Program-made: the position numbers and the translations under genes
Source of the DNA: Gammaproteobacteria bacterium
GTDB taxonomy: Bacteria > Pseudomonadota > Gammaproteobacteria > UBA5335 > SLRW01
NCBI GenBank assembly: GCA_007130745.1
Contig: SLRW01000018.1
Location: 1 to 5,503 of the forward strand
DNA: 5,503 nucleotides
Reading direction: 5' to 3'
Notes under the pieces: model-generated
What the model was told of the DNA's origin: nothing
Database searches by the model: none
The model's input: only the letters and a program-made list of their open reading frames with translations
Shown: positions 1 to 5,479 of the stretch, piece by piece
Numbering within the stretch: position 1 is the first letter of the stretch
Layout: each line of letters opens with the position of its first letter

Positions 1-61
1 CGGGCATACCAAAGCGGGACTGTCGCGAATACACAAAAACACTTACAGGAAGTTTCAGATC

Positions 62-1222
62 ATGGCGAAAACCTCGCTCTTTACTTCGGAGTCGGTCTCC
101 GAAGGTCATCCGGACAAAATGGCCGACCAGATTTCCGATGCGGTCCTCGACGCCATCCTTGCTGAGGATCCCAACGCCCGCGTGGCCTGTGAAACGCTGA
201 CCAAGACCGGCATGGTCCTGCTGAGCGGCGAAATCACCACATTCGCTGTGCTCGACTACGAAAAAATTGTCCGCGACACCGTGCGTGACATCGGTTATGT
301 GGGCAGCGACATGGGTTTTGATGCTGACACCTGCGCCGTACTCAACGCCATCGGCAAGCAATCTCCGGACATCGCCCAGGGGGTGGATCGCGAAACAGAA
401 GACAACCAGGGCGCCGGTGACCAGGGCTTGATGTTCGGCTATGCCAGTAACGAAACCAGTGAACTGATGCCGGCGCCCATCTCCCTGGCCCATCGTCTGG
501 TCAAACGCCAGTCCGCAGTGCGGCGCAGCGGCGAGCTGGCCTGGCTGCGCCCGGACGCCAAGAGCCAGGTCACCCTGCGCTACGAAGACGGCCGGCCCAC
601 GGCCATTGAAACCGTCGTGCTCTCCACCCAGCACAGCCCCGAAATCCCGCAAAAAGATCTGCAAGAAGCGGTGCGCGAGGAAATCATCAAGCCGGTGCTG
701 CCTGGCGAATGGCTGACCGCCGACACCCAGTACCTGATCAACCCCACCGGCAAGTTCGTGATCGGCGGACCGGTGGGCGACTGCGGCCTGACCGGGCGCA
801 AGATCATCGTTGACACCTACGGCGGCATGGCCCGTCACGGCGGCGGCGCATTCTCCGGCAAGGACCCCTCCAAGGTGGACCGCTCGGCGGCCTATGCGGG
901 GCGCTACGTCGCCAAGAATATCGTCGCCGCCGGTCTTGCAGAGCGTTGCGAGATCCAGGTGTCCTATGCCATTGGCGTAGCCGAGCCGACCTCGATCAGC
1001 ATCGAGACCTTTGGCACCGGCAAAGTGGCCGAAGACAAGCTCACCGCACTGGTGCGCGAACACTTTGACTTGCGCCCCCGCGGCCTGATCCGCATGCTCG
1101 ACCTGCTGCGGCCAATCTACACCGCCACCGCGGCGTACGGCCACTTTGGCCGGGAGGATACGGACTTTACCTGGGAGAAAACCGACAGGGCCGACGCCCT
1201 GCGTCAAGCCGCCGGTATCTGA
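62..1222 (+). CDS. metK: S-adenosylmethionine synthetase (methionine adenosyltransferase)
   Basis: Makes S-adenosylmethionine from L-methionine and ATP, releasing phosphate and pyrophosphate; a cytosolic enzyme, tetrameric in bacteria. The 386-residue protein has the usual family length and matches the E. coli enzyme almost throughout as I recall it. Visible motifs are the N-terminal GHPDK (15-19, with H16 and D18 equivalent to E. coli active-site His and Asp), GAGDQG (117-122), DAKSQV (165-170, K167), DCGLTGRK (240-247, R246/K247) and the phosphate-binding GGGAFSGKDPSKVDR (260-274, K267, D273). No key residue is missing. The start is supported by an AGGAAG Shine-Dalgarno at 47-52, nine bases before the ATG. 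Only 61 bases lie upstream, and I see no clear promoter or SAM riboswitch in them. It is first in a same-strand run with ahcY and metF, which complete most of the methyl cycle. Confidence 0.98.
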   Translation: MAKTSLFTSESVSEGHPDKMADQISDAVLDAILAEDPNARVACETLTKTGMVLLSGEITTFAVLDYEKIVRDTVRDIGYVGSDMGFDADTCAVLNAIGKQSPDIAQGVDRETEDNQGAGDQGLMFGYASNETSELMPAPISLAHRLVKRQSAVRRSGELAWLRPDAKSQVTLRYEDGRPTAIETVVLSTQHSPEIPQKDLQEAVREEIIKPVLPGEWLTADTQYLINPTGKFVIGGPVGDCGLTGRKIIVDTYGGMARHGGGAFSGKDPSKVDRSAAYAGRYVAKNIVAAGLAERCEIQVSYAIGVAEPTSISIETFGTGKVAEDKLTALVREHFDLRPRGLIRMLDLLRPIYTATAAYGHFGREDTDFTWEKTDRADALRQAAGI

Positions 1223-1251
1223 TACGCACTAACGGCCAGAACCAGATTGCT

Positions 1252-1274
1252 CGCCGGGAGGTTATACTCCGGCG
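1252..1274 (+). promoter_or_regulatory. palindrome around a TATACT box between metK and the riboswitch
   Basis: CGCCGG-G-AG (1252-1260) pairs with CTCCGGCG (1267-1274), leaving one bulged G and a six-base GTTATA loop. TATACT at 1263-1268 matches five of six bases of the sigma-70 -10 box and overlaps the loop and right arm, so it could start the ahcY leader RNA near 1275. I find no convincing -35 at 16-18 bases; TTGCTC at 1247-1252 is too close. The hairpin could instead end metK transcription, but no T-run follows (the sequence runs GAGAGAGAATA). The structure is directly visible; its role is a guess. Confidence 0.35.
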
Positions 1275-1297
1275 CGAGAGAGAATAACGGTGTCCCG

Positions 1298-1370
1298 CCG
1301 AGGAGCGCTGCAACGGGGTTCATCCCTGTGAGGCTCGGTACGGACGCCATTGTGTAAAACGGCGCTCAGC
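1298..1370 (+). ncRNA. SAH riboswitch in the ahcY leader
   Basis: This matches the S-adenosylhomocysteine riboswitch, a class found mainly upstream of ahcY in proteobacteria. Stem P1 is CCGAG (1298-1302) with CTCGG (1334-1338). The next strand, GAGCGC (1303-1308), pairs with GCGCTC (1362-1367) across P1, forming the pseudoknot-like long-range helix typical of the class. P2 is the hairpin CGGGG/CCCTG (1314-1318 with 1324-1328, one G-U pair). The conserved stretches GAGGAGCGCTGCAA, AGGCTCGG and AACGGCGCTCA agree with the family consensus as I recall it. The bases between P1 and the last strand (1339-1360) are longer than in minimal members. Known members bind SAH and turn the downstream gene on. 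The ahcY Shine-Dalgarno begins ten bases after the last helix, which fits control of translation or early elongation; I see no separate terminator hairpin with a U-tract. Confidence 0.93.
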
Positions 1371-1375
1371 GAAAT

Positions 1376-1380
1376 CGGAG
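1376..1380 (+). promoter_or_regulatory. ahcY ribosome binding site
   Basis: CGGAG lies eight bases before the ATG at 1389 and just after the riboswitch. It fixes the ahcY start there and excludes the in-frame TTG at 1350, which falls inside the aptamer. It is also complementary to ACTCCG at 1266-1271 in the upstream palindrome, a possible way to hide the site in transcripts that read through from metK. Confidence 0.8.
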
Positions 1381-1388
1381 TCAACACC

Positions 1389-2801
1389 ATGAACGCTGTC
1401 GTGGAACCGAAGACAGGCGATTATTTGGTCAGTGACCTCGGCCTTGCTGACTGGGGCCGTAAGGAAATTGCCATTGCCGAGACCGAAATGCCCGGCCTGA
1501 TGGCGCTGCGCGAGAAATACGGCGCCGACAAGCCCCTCAAGGGCGCGCGGATTGCCGGCTCTCTGCACATGACCATCCAGACGGCGGTACTCATCGAGAC
1601 CCTGGTCGAACTCGGCGCCGAGGTGCGCTGGGCTTCCTGCAACATCTACTCAACCCAGGACCATGCCGCCGCCGCCATTGCCGCACGCGGCATCCCGGTG
1701 TTCGCCTTCAAGGGTGAAACCCTGGATGAATACTGGGAATACACCCATCGCATTTTTGAGTGGGAAGGCGAAGGCGCCAACATGATCCTCGACGATGGCG
1801 GCGACGCCACGCTGCTGATCAATCTCGGCGCCCAGGCCGAGCAGAACCCTTCCGTGCTGGACAATCCCGGCAGTGATGAGGAAAAGTCCCTTTTCGCTGC
1901 CATCCGCAAACGTCTGGAGAGCAAAAAGGGCTGGTATACCGAGGTCAAATCGAAGATTCAGGGCGTGACCGAGGAAACCACCACCGGCGTGAGCCGGCTC
2001 TACCGCATGCAGGAAGAAGGCACCCTGGCTTTCCCGGCAATCAACGTCAACGACTCGGTCACCAAGTCCAAGTTCGACAACCTCTATGGCTGTCGCGAGT
2101 CACTGGTCGACGGCATCAAACGCGCTACCGATGTCATGATCGCCGGGCGTATTGCCGTGGTTGCCGGTTACGGTGATGTGGGCAAGGGTTGCGCCCAATC
2201 GCTGCGGGGCCTCGGCGCCACTGTCTGGGTCACCGAGATCGATCCCATTTGCGCGCTGCAAGCCGCCATGGAAGGGTTTCGTGTGGTCACCATGGATGAC
2301 GCCGCCGACAAGGCTGATATCTTTGTGACCGCCACCGGCAATTACCAGGTCATCAGTCATGAGCACATGGCCAGGATGAAAAACAACGCCATCGTCTGCA
2401 ACATCGGTCACTTCGACAACGAGATTGATGTGGCCGGGCTGCGTGATCACGACTGGGACAACATCAAACCCCAGGTCGACCACATCACCTTCCCCGATGG
2501 CAAGAAGATCATTCTGCTGGCGGAAGGCCGGCTGGTGAATCTTGGCTGCGCCACGGGACACCCGAGCTTCGTGATGTCCAACAGCTTCACCAACCAGGTG
2601 CTGGCCCAGATGGAGCTGTTCAACAACAAGGGCGAGTACAACAACGAGGTGTATGTGCTGCCCAAAAAGCTTGATGAGGAAGTGGCCCGGCTGCATCTGG
2701 ATAAAATCGGCGCCCAGCTCACCGAGCTGACTCCGGAACAGGCAGCCTACCTGGGCATCAGCCAGGAAGGCCCCTACAAGCCGGAGCATTACCGCTACTG
2801 A
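1389..2801 (+). CDS. ahcY: adenosylhomocysteinase (S-adenosyl-L-homocysteine hydrolase)
   Basis: Reversibly hydrolyses S-adenosylhomocysteine to homocysteine and adenosine with bound NAD, removing the product that inhibits SAM-dependent methyltransferases; cytosolic. The 470-residue protein is the long form with the insert of about 40 residues (around 150-190) usual in proteobacteria. Visible motifs are the substrate-domain SLHMTIQTAVLIETL (58-72), NIYSTQDHAAAA (85-96), GVTEETTTGV (192-201), NDSVTKSKFDN (221-231, with the catalytic Lys and Asp), the NAD-binding Rossmann loop GYGDVGKG (260-267), and the C-terminal KPEHYRY that reaches into the neighbouring subunit in this family. The ATG is preceded by CGGAG at 1376-1380 and an SAH riboswitch, so expression is probably induced by SAH. 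It lies between metK and metF on the same strand. Nothing is truncated or missing. Confidence 0.98.
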   Translation: MNAVVEPKTGDYLVSDLGLADWGRKEIAIAETEMPGLMALREKYGADKPLKGARIAGSLHMTIQTAVLIETLVELGAEVRWASCNIYSTQDHAAAAIAARGIPVFAFKGETLDEYWEYTHRIFEWEGEGANMILDDGGDATLLINLGAQAEQNPSVLDNPGSDEEKSLFAAIRKRLESKKGWYTEVKSKIQGVTEETTTGVSRLYRMQEEGTLAFPAINVNDSVTKSKFDNLYGCRESLVDGIKRATDVMIAGRIAVVAGYGDVGKGCAQSLRGLGATVWVTEIDPICALQAAMEGFRVVTMDDAADKADIFVTATGNYQVISHEHMARMKNNAIVCNIGHFDNEIDVAGLRDHDWDNIKPQVDHITFPDGKKIILLAEGRLVNLGCATGHPSFVMSNSFTNQVLAQMELFNNKGEYNNEVYVLPKKLDEEVARLHLDKIGAQLTELTPEQAAYLGISQEGPYKPEHYRY

Positions 2802-2827
2802 GCTCACCGGCATTTGAAGTGCATTCA

Positions 2828-2854
2828 CACGGCCCCGCCGAAGGCGGGGCCGTG
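2828..2854 (+). terminator. strong hairpin after ahcY, probable terminator without U-tract
   Basis: A perfect 12-bp GC-rich stem (CACGGCCCCGCC, 2828-2839, with 2843-2854) closes a GAA loop 26 bases after the ahcY stop. Weaker outer pairing of AAG and TGCA (2817-2823) with TGCA and CTT (2859-2867) extends it around an internal loop. No run of T follows on either strand, so it may be a weak or Rho-assisted terminator, or an RNA-stabilising hairpin that sets the ahcY/metF ratio. The hairpin itself is certain; termination is inferred. Confidence 0.6.
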
Positions 2855-2926
2855 CGGGTGCAAACTTCCCGGGCCCAGCATGGCCCAGCCGCACCAGCCT
2901 GACCCGGTGCGCCCGGAGTACCGACC

Positions 2927-3790
2927 ATGAAATCACAGCGGCAATACACGCCTGAATTCAGTTTTGAATTTTTCCCGCCCAAAACAGATCGCGGCAGGGA
3001 AAAGCTCGCACATACCAGCCGGCAACTGGCGCGGCTGGGGCCACGCTATTTCTCCGTTACCTTTGGCGCCGGCGGTTCCACCCAGGCCCGCACCTACGAA
3101 ACCGTTCTGGACCTGGTGCGCGAAACCGGCGTACCTGCTGCCCCGCATCTCTCCTGCATCGGTTCAGTGCGCGACAATATCCAGCGTATGCTGGAAAATT
3201 ATCGCCAGCAGGGCATCAGTCATCTGGTTGCCCTGCGTGGCGACTTGCCCGAAGGCATGACCGACCCGGGAGACTTCCGCTACGCCAATGAGCTGGTCGC
3301 CTTCATACGCGAACAGTCGGGCGATCACTTCACGATCGAAGTGGCCGCCTATCCGGAAATCCACCCGGAGGCCACTTCAGCCCGTGCCGACCTGGATAAT
3401 TTCCAGCGCAAGGTAGAAGCTGGCGCCAATAGCGCCATCACCCAGTATTTCTTCAATATCGAAGCCTACTTCCGCTTTATCGACGAATGCGAGAAGCGAG
3501 GCGTGGATATCCCCATCGTGCCGGGCATTATGCCGATCACTAACTATGCCCAGCTCGCCCGTTTTTCCGACATTTGCGGCGCGGATATTCCCCGCTGGAT
3601 CCGCAAACGGCTGGAAGCCTATGGCGAGGATACCGAATCCATCCGCGCCTTTGGCCTGGAAGTGATTGCAAAACTCTGCCGACAGCTGCTGGATGCAGGC
3701 GCACCGGGCCTGCACTTCTACACACTGAATCAGGCCGAAGCCACGCTGGACATATGGAAGCGTCTGGAGCTGGGTCACCCGAGCGCCTGA
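2927..3790 (+). CDS. metF: 5,10-methylenetetrahydrofolate reductase
   Basis: FAD enzyme that reduces 5,10-methylene-THF to 5-methyl-THF, the methyl donor for remaking methionine from homocysteine; cytosolic. The 287-residue protein is a single TIM-barrel domain of bacterial MetF length, without the regulatory C-terminal domain of eukaryotic enzymes. Visible motifs are FEFFPPK (13-19, E14 equivalent to catalytic Glu28 of E. coli), SVTFGAGGS (43-51), APHLSCI (72-78), VALRGDLP (101-108, D106 equivalent to Asp120 that interacts with the flavin), AAYPEIHPEA (140-149), KVEAGANSAITQYFF (162-176), IVPGIMPI (197-204) and HFYTLN (263-268). GGAG at 2915-2918 lies eight bases before the ATG. It is separated from ahcY by 125 bases containing a strong hairpin, so it may be transcribed by read-through or from its own promoter, which I cannot identify. 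It supplies the methyl group consumed downstream of AhcY in the same cycle. Confidence 0.97.
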   Translation: MKSQRQYTPEFSFEFFPPKTDRGREKLAHTSRQLARLGPRYFSVTFGAGGSTQARTYETVLDLVRETGVPAAPHLSCIGSVRDNIQRMLENYRQQGISHLVALRGDLPEGMTDPGDFRYANELVAFIREQSGDHFTIEVAAYPEIHPEATSARADLDNFQRKVEAGANSAITQYFFNIEAYFRFIDECEKRGVDIPIVPGIMPITNYAQLARFSDICGADIPRWIRKRLEAYGEDTESIRAFGLEVIAKLCRQLLDAGAPGLHFYTLNQAEATLDIWKRLELGHPSA

Positions 3791-3796
3791 GGCGCT
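3782..3796 (+). terminator. hairpin over the metF stop codon
   Basis: AGCGCC (3782-3787) pairs perfectly with GGCGCT (3791-3796), and the TGA stop of metF forms the three-base loop. There is no T-run after it, so a role as terminator is uncertain; it could also protect the 3' end of the metF message. The pairing is directly visible. Confidence 0.3.
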
Positions 3797-3820
3797 GCCC
3801 CGGCCATTCGCAACATATTA

Positions 3821-3859
3821 TTGGCAAACGGGACGTGAAAGTTTAGGCTGTTTTATCAT
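3821..3859 (+). promoter_or_regulatory. possible sigma-70 promoter for the TPR-like gene
   Basis: TTGGCA at 3821-3826 matches five of six -35 bases. Seventeen bases later is a poor -10, TAGGCT (3844-3849). A better -10, TATCAT (3854-3859), lies nearby but lacks a -35 at normal spacing. If TATCAT is used, the RNA would begin near 3866, right at a hairpin (3868-3886). The 149-base gap between metF and the next start leaves room for a promoter, but these boxes are only suggestive. Confidence 0.3.
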
Positions 3860-3867
3860 GAATGGCT

Positions 3868-3886
3868 GGTGCGGACTTGTCGCACC
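3868..3886 (+). other. leader hairpin before the TPR-like gene
   Basis: GGTGCG (3868-3873) pairs with CGCACC (3881-3886), extended by a G-T pair around an ACTTG loop. It lies 54 bases before the GTG start, outside the ribosome binding site. It may stabilise the 5' end of the message; no regulatory partner is visible. Confidence 0.3.
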
Positions 3887-3925
3887 GAATGCACAACCGT
3901 CCGAAGACCCTCGGCGGCACAAATG

Positions 3926-3931
3926 AAGGAA
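3926..3931 (+). promoter_or_regulatory. ribosome binding site that selects a GTG start
   Basis: AAGGAA lies eight bases before the GTG at 3940. The in-frame ATG at 3862 has no purine-rich site before it and would add 26 polar residues ahead of the membrane segment, so GTG is the better start. Confidence 0.75.
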
Positions 3932-3939
3932 TAATAATC

Positions 3940-5022
3940 GTGCAGGAAATCAGTGCTTTACTTGGCAATGCCGAACCCTGGTTGCTGCCGGCTCTGGGTG
4001 GGGCGGGCGCCGCCCTGCTCGGCCTGTTCATTGTGGTTTTGCTGATCCGACTGATTCGCGGCCCCCGGGGCGGCGCTGACAGCCACAGCATCGAACCGGA
4101 AAAAGCCCCCAAGATCGTACACATGGCCACCCACGCCATGGCCACGGGCAACATAGACACGGCCCGCTTCGCCCTGGAGAAATTCCTGGCCCGTGACGAT
4201 GCCGCCAAAGCCGGCACCCGACCCTGGTTAATTCTGCTGGACATTTATCACCAGAAGCATGACCGCAAAAAATATGTCGCGCTGGCTCGGCGCATGCACA
4301 AGATCACTGGTGTGATCGTGCCCGATTATGACCGCTGGCATGCGGGCTCCATCGACAGCAGCCTCAAGGCGGCTCACCCCGATCTGCACACCTACATCAA
4401 GGAGCACTGGCCCGGACACAAGAGCCGGGAAATTCTGGACGGCCTGCTGATTGAGGCCCCGCAGCCGGGGAGAGTGCCCTTTTCACCCAGGCATATTCAG
4501 GAACTGCTCGCGCTCCGGGACAATCTGCTTGAAGAAAGCCACAGCGGAGCTGACAAAAAACCCGCCAGTCAGCGCCCGGGGGCAACCAGCAAAGCCGAGC
4601 CCACACCGGAGCCCGCGACGGCCGGCAAGCGCCCCTACGGCAGCCCCGCCAAAGGCAGCGACAAAACTGCCGAAGGCGACCCGCTAGCGGATCTGGACAT
4701 GTCGTGGGGTTCCGGTTCAGAACGCAGCAACCCCAAGGCCGAAAATAGCGAGGCAAAGAAAGCGGCTGGCAACAAACCACCCCGCACCGGCAAGCCCTGC
4801 GCCATTGAGGAAAAACACCCCCGTCTGGTCAGCCGCATCACCGGCCTGTGGCCCACAACAGAGTGCGCCGAATTCATTGACTCACTGATTATCGACGACC
4901 GCGGCGGGCGTCAGGGCTTTGATGCCGATGTGATGGAGGAAGTCCTGCTGCTCAAGGAAATGCTGATCGAATTAAACCCCGGGGCTGACGACCCCTGGGC
5001 GGGCAAGACCGGCATGCGCTGA
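3940..5022 (+). CDS. membrane-anchored TPR-like protein, FimV-like layout, function unknown
   Basis: I do not recognise a specific gene. The 360-residue protein has one hydrophobic segment (about 15-38), followed at once by Arg-rich RLIRGPRGG, which by the positive-inside rule leaves the rest in the cytosol. Residues 57-122 look like paired TPR-type helices (HMATHAMATGNIDTARFALE, then PWLILLDIYHQKHDRKKYVALARRMHK), a pattern seen in the cytoplasmic part of FimV-family proteins. Residues 123-198 continue with mixed helices. Residues 200-290 are a low-complexity linker rich in Ala, Pro, Lys, Gly and Ser. A compact C-terminal block follows (297-345: RLVSRITGLWPTTECAEFID, then a DDRGGRQGF turn and an acidic helix). 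GTG with AAGGAA at 3926-3931 sets the start; the upstream ATG at 3862 has no such site. A FimV-like scaffold for type IV pili or polar assembly is a guess from layout only, and no pilus genes are nearby. It converges on the rubredoxin gene. Confidence 0.85.
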   Translation: MQEISALLGNAEPWLLPALGGAGAALLGLFIVVLLIRLIRGPRGGADSHSIEPEKAPKIVHMATHAMATGNIDTARFALEKFLARDDAAKAGTRPWLILLDIYHQKHDRKKYVALARRMHKITGVIVPDYDRWHAGSIDSSLKAAHPDLHTYIKEHWPGHKSREILDGLLIEAPQPGRVPFSPRHIQELLALRDNLLEESHSGADKKPASQRPGATSKAEPTPEPATAGKRPYGSPAKGSDKTAEGDPLADLDMSWGSGSERSNPKAENSEAKKAAGNKPPRTGKPCAIEEKHPRLVSRITGLWPTTECAEFIDSLIIDDRGGRQGFDADVMEEVLLLKEMLIELNPGADDPWAGKTGMR

Positions 5023-5039
5023 GCCCGCGGGAGCCTGCT

Positions 5040-5210
5040 TCAGACCTCGATCATCTCGAAATCTTCCTTGGCGGCCCCGCAGTCCGGGCAAACCCAGGTA
5101 TCCGGCACATCTTCCCAGCGAGTGCCGGGCTCAATGCCGTCTTCCGGATAACCCTTCTCTTCCTCGTAGACAAAGCCACAAACCACACACATATACGACT
5201 TGTATTCCAT
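5040..5210 (-). CDS. rubredoxin
   Basis: Small cytosolic iron-sulfur electron carrier in which a single iron is held by four cysteines. The minus strand encodes 56 residues, a normal size for the family: MEYKSYMCVVCGFVYEEEKG at the start and DTWVCPDCGAAKEDFEMIEV at the end. The two knuckles are C8-x2-C11-G and C41-P-x-C44-G, with the conserved GYPEDGIEPGT and W32/W39 around the core; all ligands are present. The ATG (5210-5208) follows a GGGAG site (5220-5216) at five bases. A promoter is suggested just upstream (5231-5259). It stands alone and converges on the TPR-like gene with only 17 bases between the stops, which include the palindrome CCCGCGGG (5024-5031) but no clear terminator. Its redox partner is not in the window; rubredoxins serve alkane hydroxylases, oxygen or peroxide reduction and other pathways, so the role stays open. 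Confidence 0.95.
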   Translation of the reverse strand: MEYKSYMCVVCGFVYEEEKGYPEDGIEPGTRWEDVPDTWVCPDCGAAKEDFEMIEV

Positions 5211-5230
5211 GGAAACTCCCGCTGGCTGTA

Positions 5231-5259
5231 ATTACAAAAGGCGTCATTTTGTCACACAA
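5231..5259 (-). promoter_or_regulatory. probable rubredoxin promoter
   Basis: On the minus strand TTGTGT (5259-5254) and TGTAAT (5236-5231) are exactly 17 bases apart. The -10 matches five of six consensus bases, the -35 three of six. Transcription would begin near 5224, giving a leader of about 14 bases with the GGGAG site. It abuts the repeat region, which begins at 5261. Confidence 0.5.
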
Positions 5260-5260
5260 C

Positions 5261-5340
5261 GGTTTTAAGTGTTAAGTGATTAGGTTTTAAGTCGCGGGAT
5301 AAATCGCAGTAGACCGGATAATCCGCGACACGCGCCGACA
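5261..5340 (+). repeat. diverged direct repeat, copy A
   Basis: Copy A begins with a run of 7-8-base units (GGTTTTAA, GTGTTAA, GTGATTAG, GTTTTAA; 5261-5290) and continues with a 48-base core (5293-5340) that starts CGCGGGA and ends CGCGCCGACA. The core matches copy B (5372-5419) at 35 of 48 positions with no gap. Within copy A, GTCGCGG (5291-5297) pairs with CCGCGAC (5323-5329), extended by AT/AT past a bulge, so the unit can fold into a hairpin. The family is not one I can name. Confidence 0.8.
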
Positions 5341-5345
5341 CCCAC

Positions 5346-5419
5346 GTGGTTACGTGATTACGTTGTTACGTCGCGGGAAGGATTGCTGCAAGCCGGAAGA
5401 GCCGCAACTCGCGCCGACA
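5346..5419 (+). repeat. diverged direct repeat, copy B, with phased octamers
   Basis: Three exact octamers, GTGGTTAC, GTGATTAC and GTTGTTAC (5346-5369), place ACGT every eight bases (5344, 5352, 5360, 5368). The 48-base core follows at 5372-5419, offset 79 bases from the core of copy A and identical at 35 of 48 positions. The stem seen in copy A is weakened here by a mismatch (CCGCAAC in place of CCGCGAC). Divergence between the copies implies an old duplication or independent insertion of related units. Confidence 0.8.
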
Positions 5420-5431
5420 GGTTTTGTGAAA

Positions 5432-5470
5432 CGCGGCTGTGCCGCGGAAATCCGTGCGGCGCAGCCGCAC
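5432..5470 (+). repeat. nested inverted repeat with two GC-rich hairpins
   Basis: Hairpin one is CGCGGC/GCCGCG (5432-5437 with 5441-5446, loop TGT). Hairpin two is GTGCGGC/GCCGCAC (5454-5460 with 5464-5470, loop GCA). The two are near reverse complements of each other: 12 of 13 bases agree between GCGGCTGTGCCGC (5433-5445) and the complement of 5456-5468. The whole block can therefore also fold as one long stem centred near 5449. No T-run follows. Confidence 0.75.
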
Positions 5471-5479
5471 TCCGACAAC

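Noticed and set aside
1..61. SAM-responsive riboswitch before metK
   Set aside because: The 61 visible bases show no SAM-class consensus or clear paired structure; the leader may begin outside the window.
1350..1388. N-terminal extension of ahcY from the in-frame TTG at 1350
   Set aside because: It lies inside the SAH riboswitch, has no ribosome binding site, and the 13 added residues are not part of AhcY; the ATG at 1389 has CGGAG at the right distance.
2100..2936. Long minus-strand reading frame (278 codons) opposite ahcY
   Set aside because: It is the antisense shadow of a GC-rich, strongly conserved gene, resembles no family I know and runs through the hairpin into the metF start.
3377..3778. 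Minus-strand reading frame of 133 codons opposite metF
   Set aside because: Antisense shadow of metF codons with no ribosome binding site or recognisable domain.
3862..3939. N-terminal extension of the TPR-like protein from the ATG at 3862
   Set aside because: No Shine-Dalgarno precedes it, the added 26 residues are polar with no recognisable pattern, and the stretch overlaps a leader hairpin and possible promoter; the GTG at 3940 has AAGGAA at eight bases.
4397..4780. Minus-strand frame rich in Cys, Arg and Pro opposite the TPR-like gene
   Set aside because: Its composition follows from the GC-rich low-complexity linker read backwards; no coherent motif or start signal.
5023..5039. Bidirectional terminator between the converging genes
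   Set aside because: Only a short CCCGCGGG palindrome with no loop or T-run; not enough to call a terminator.
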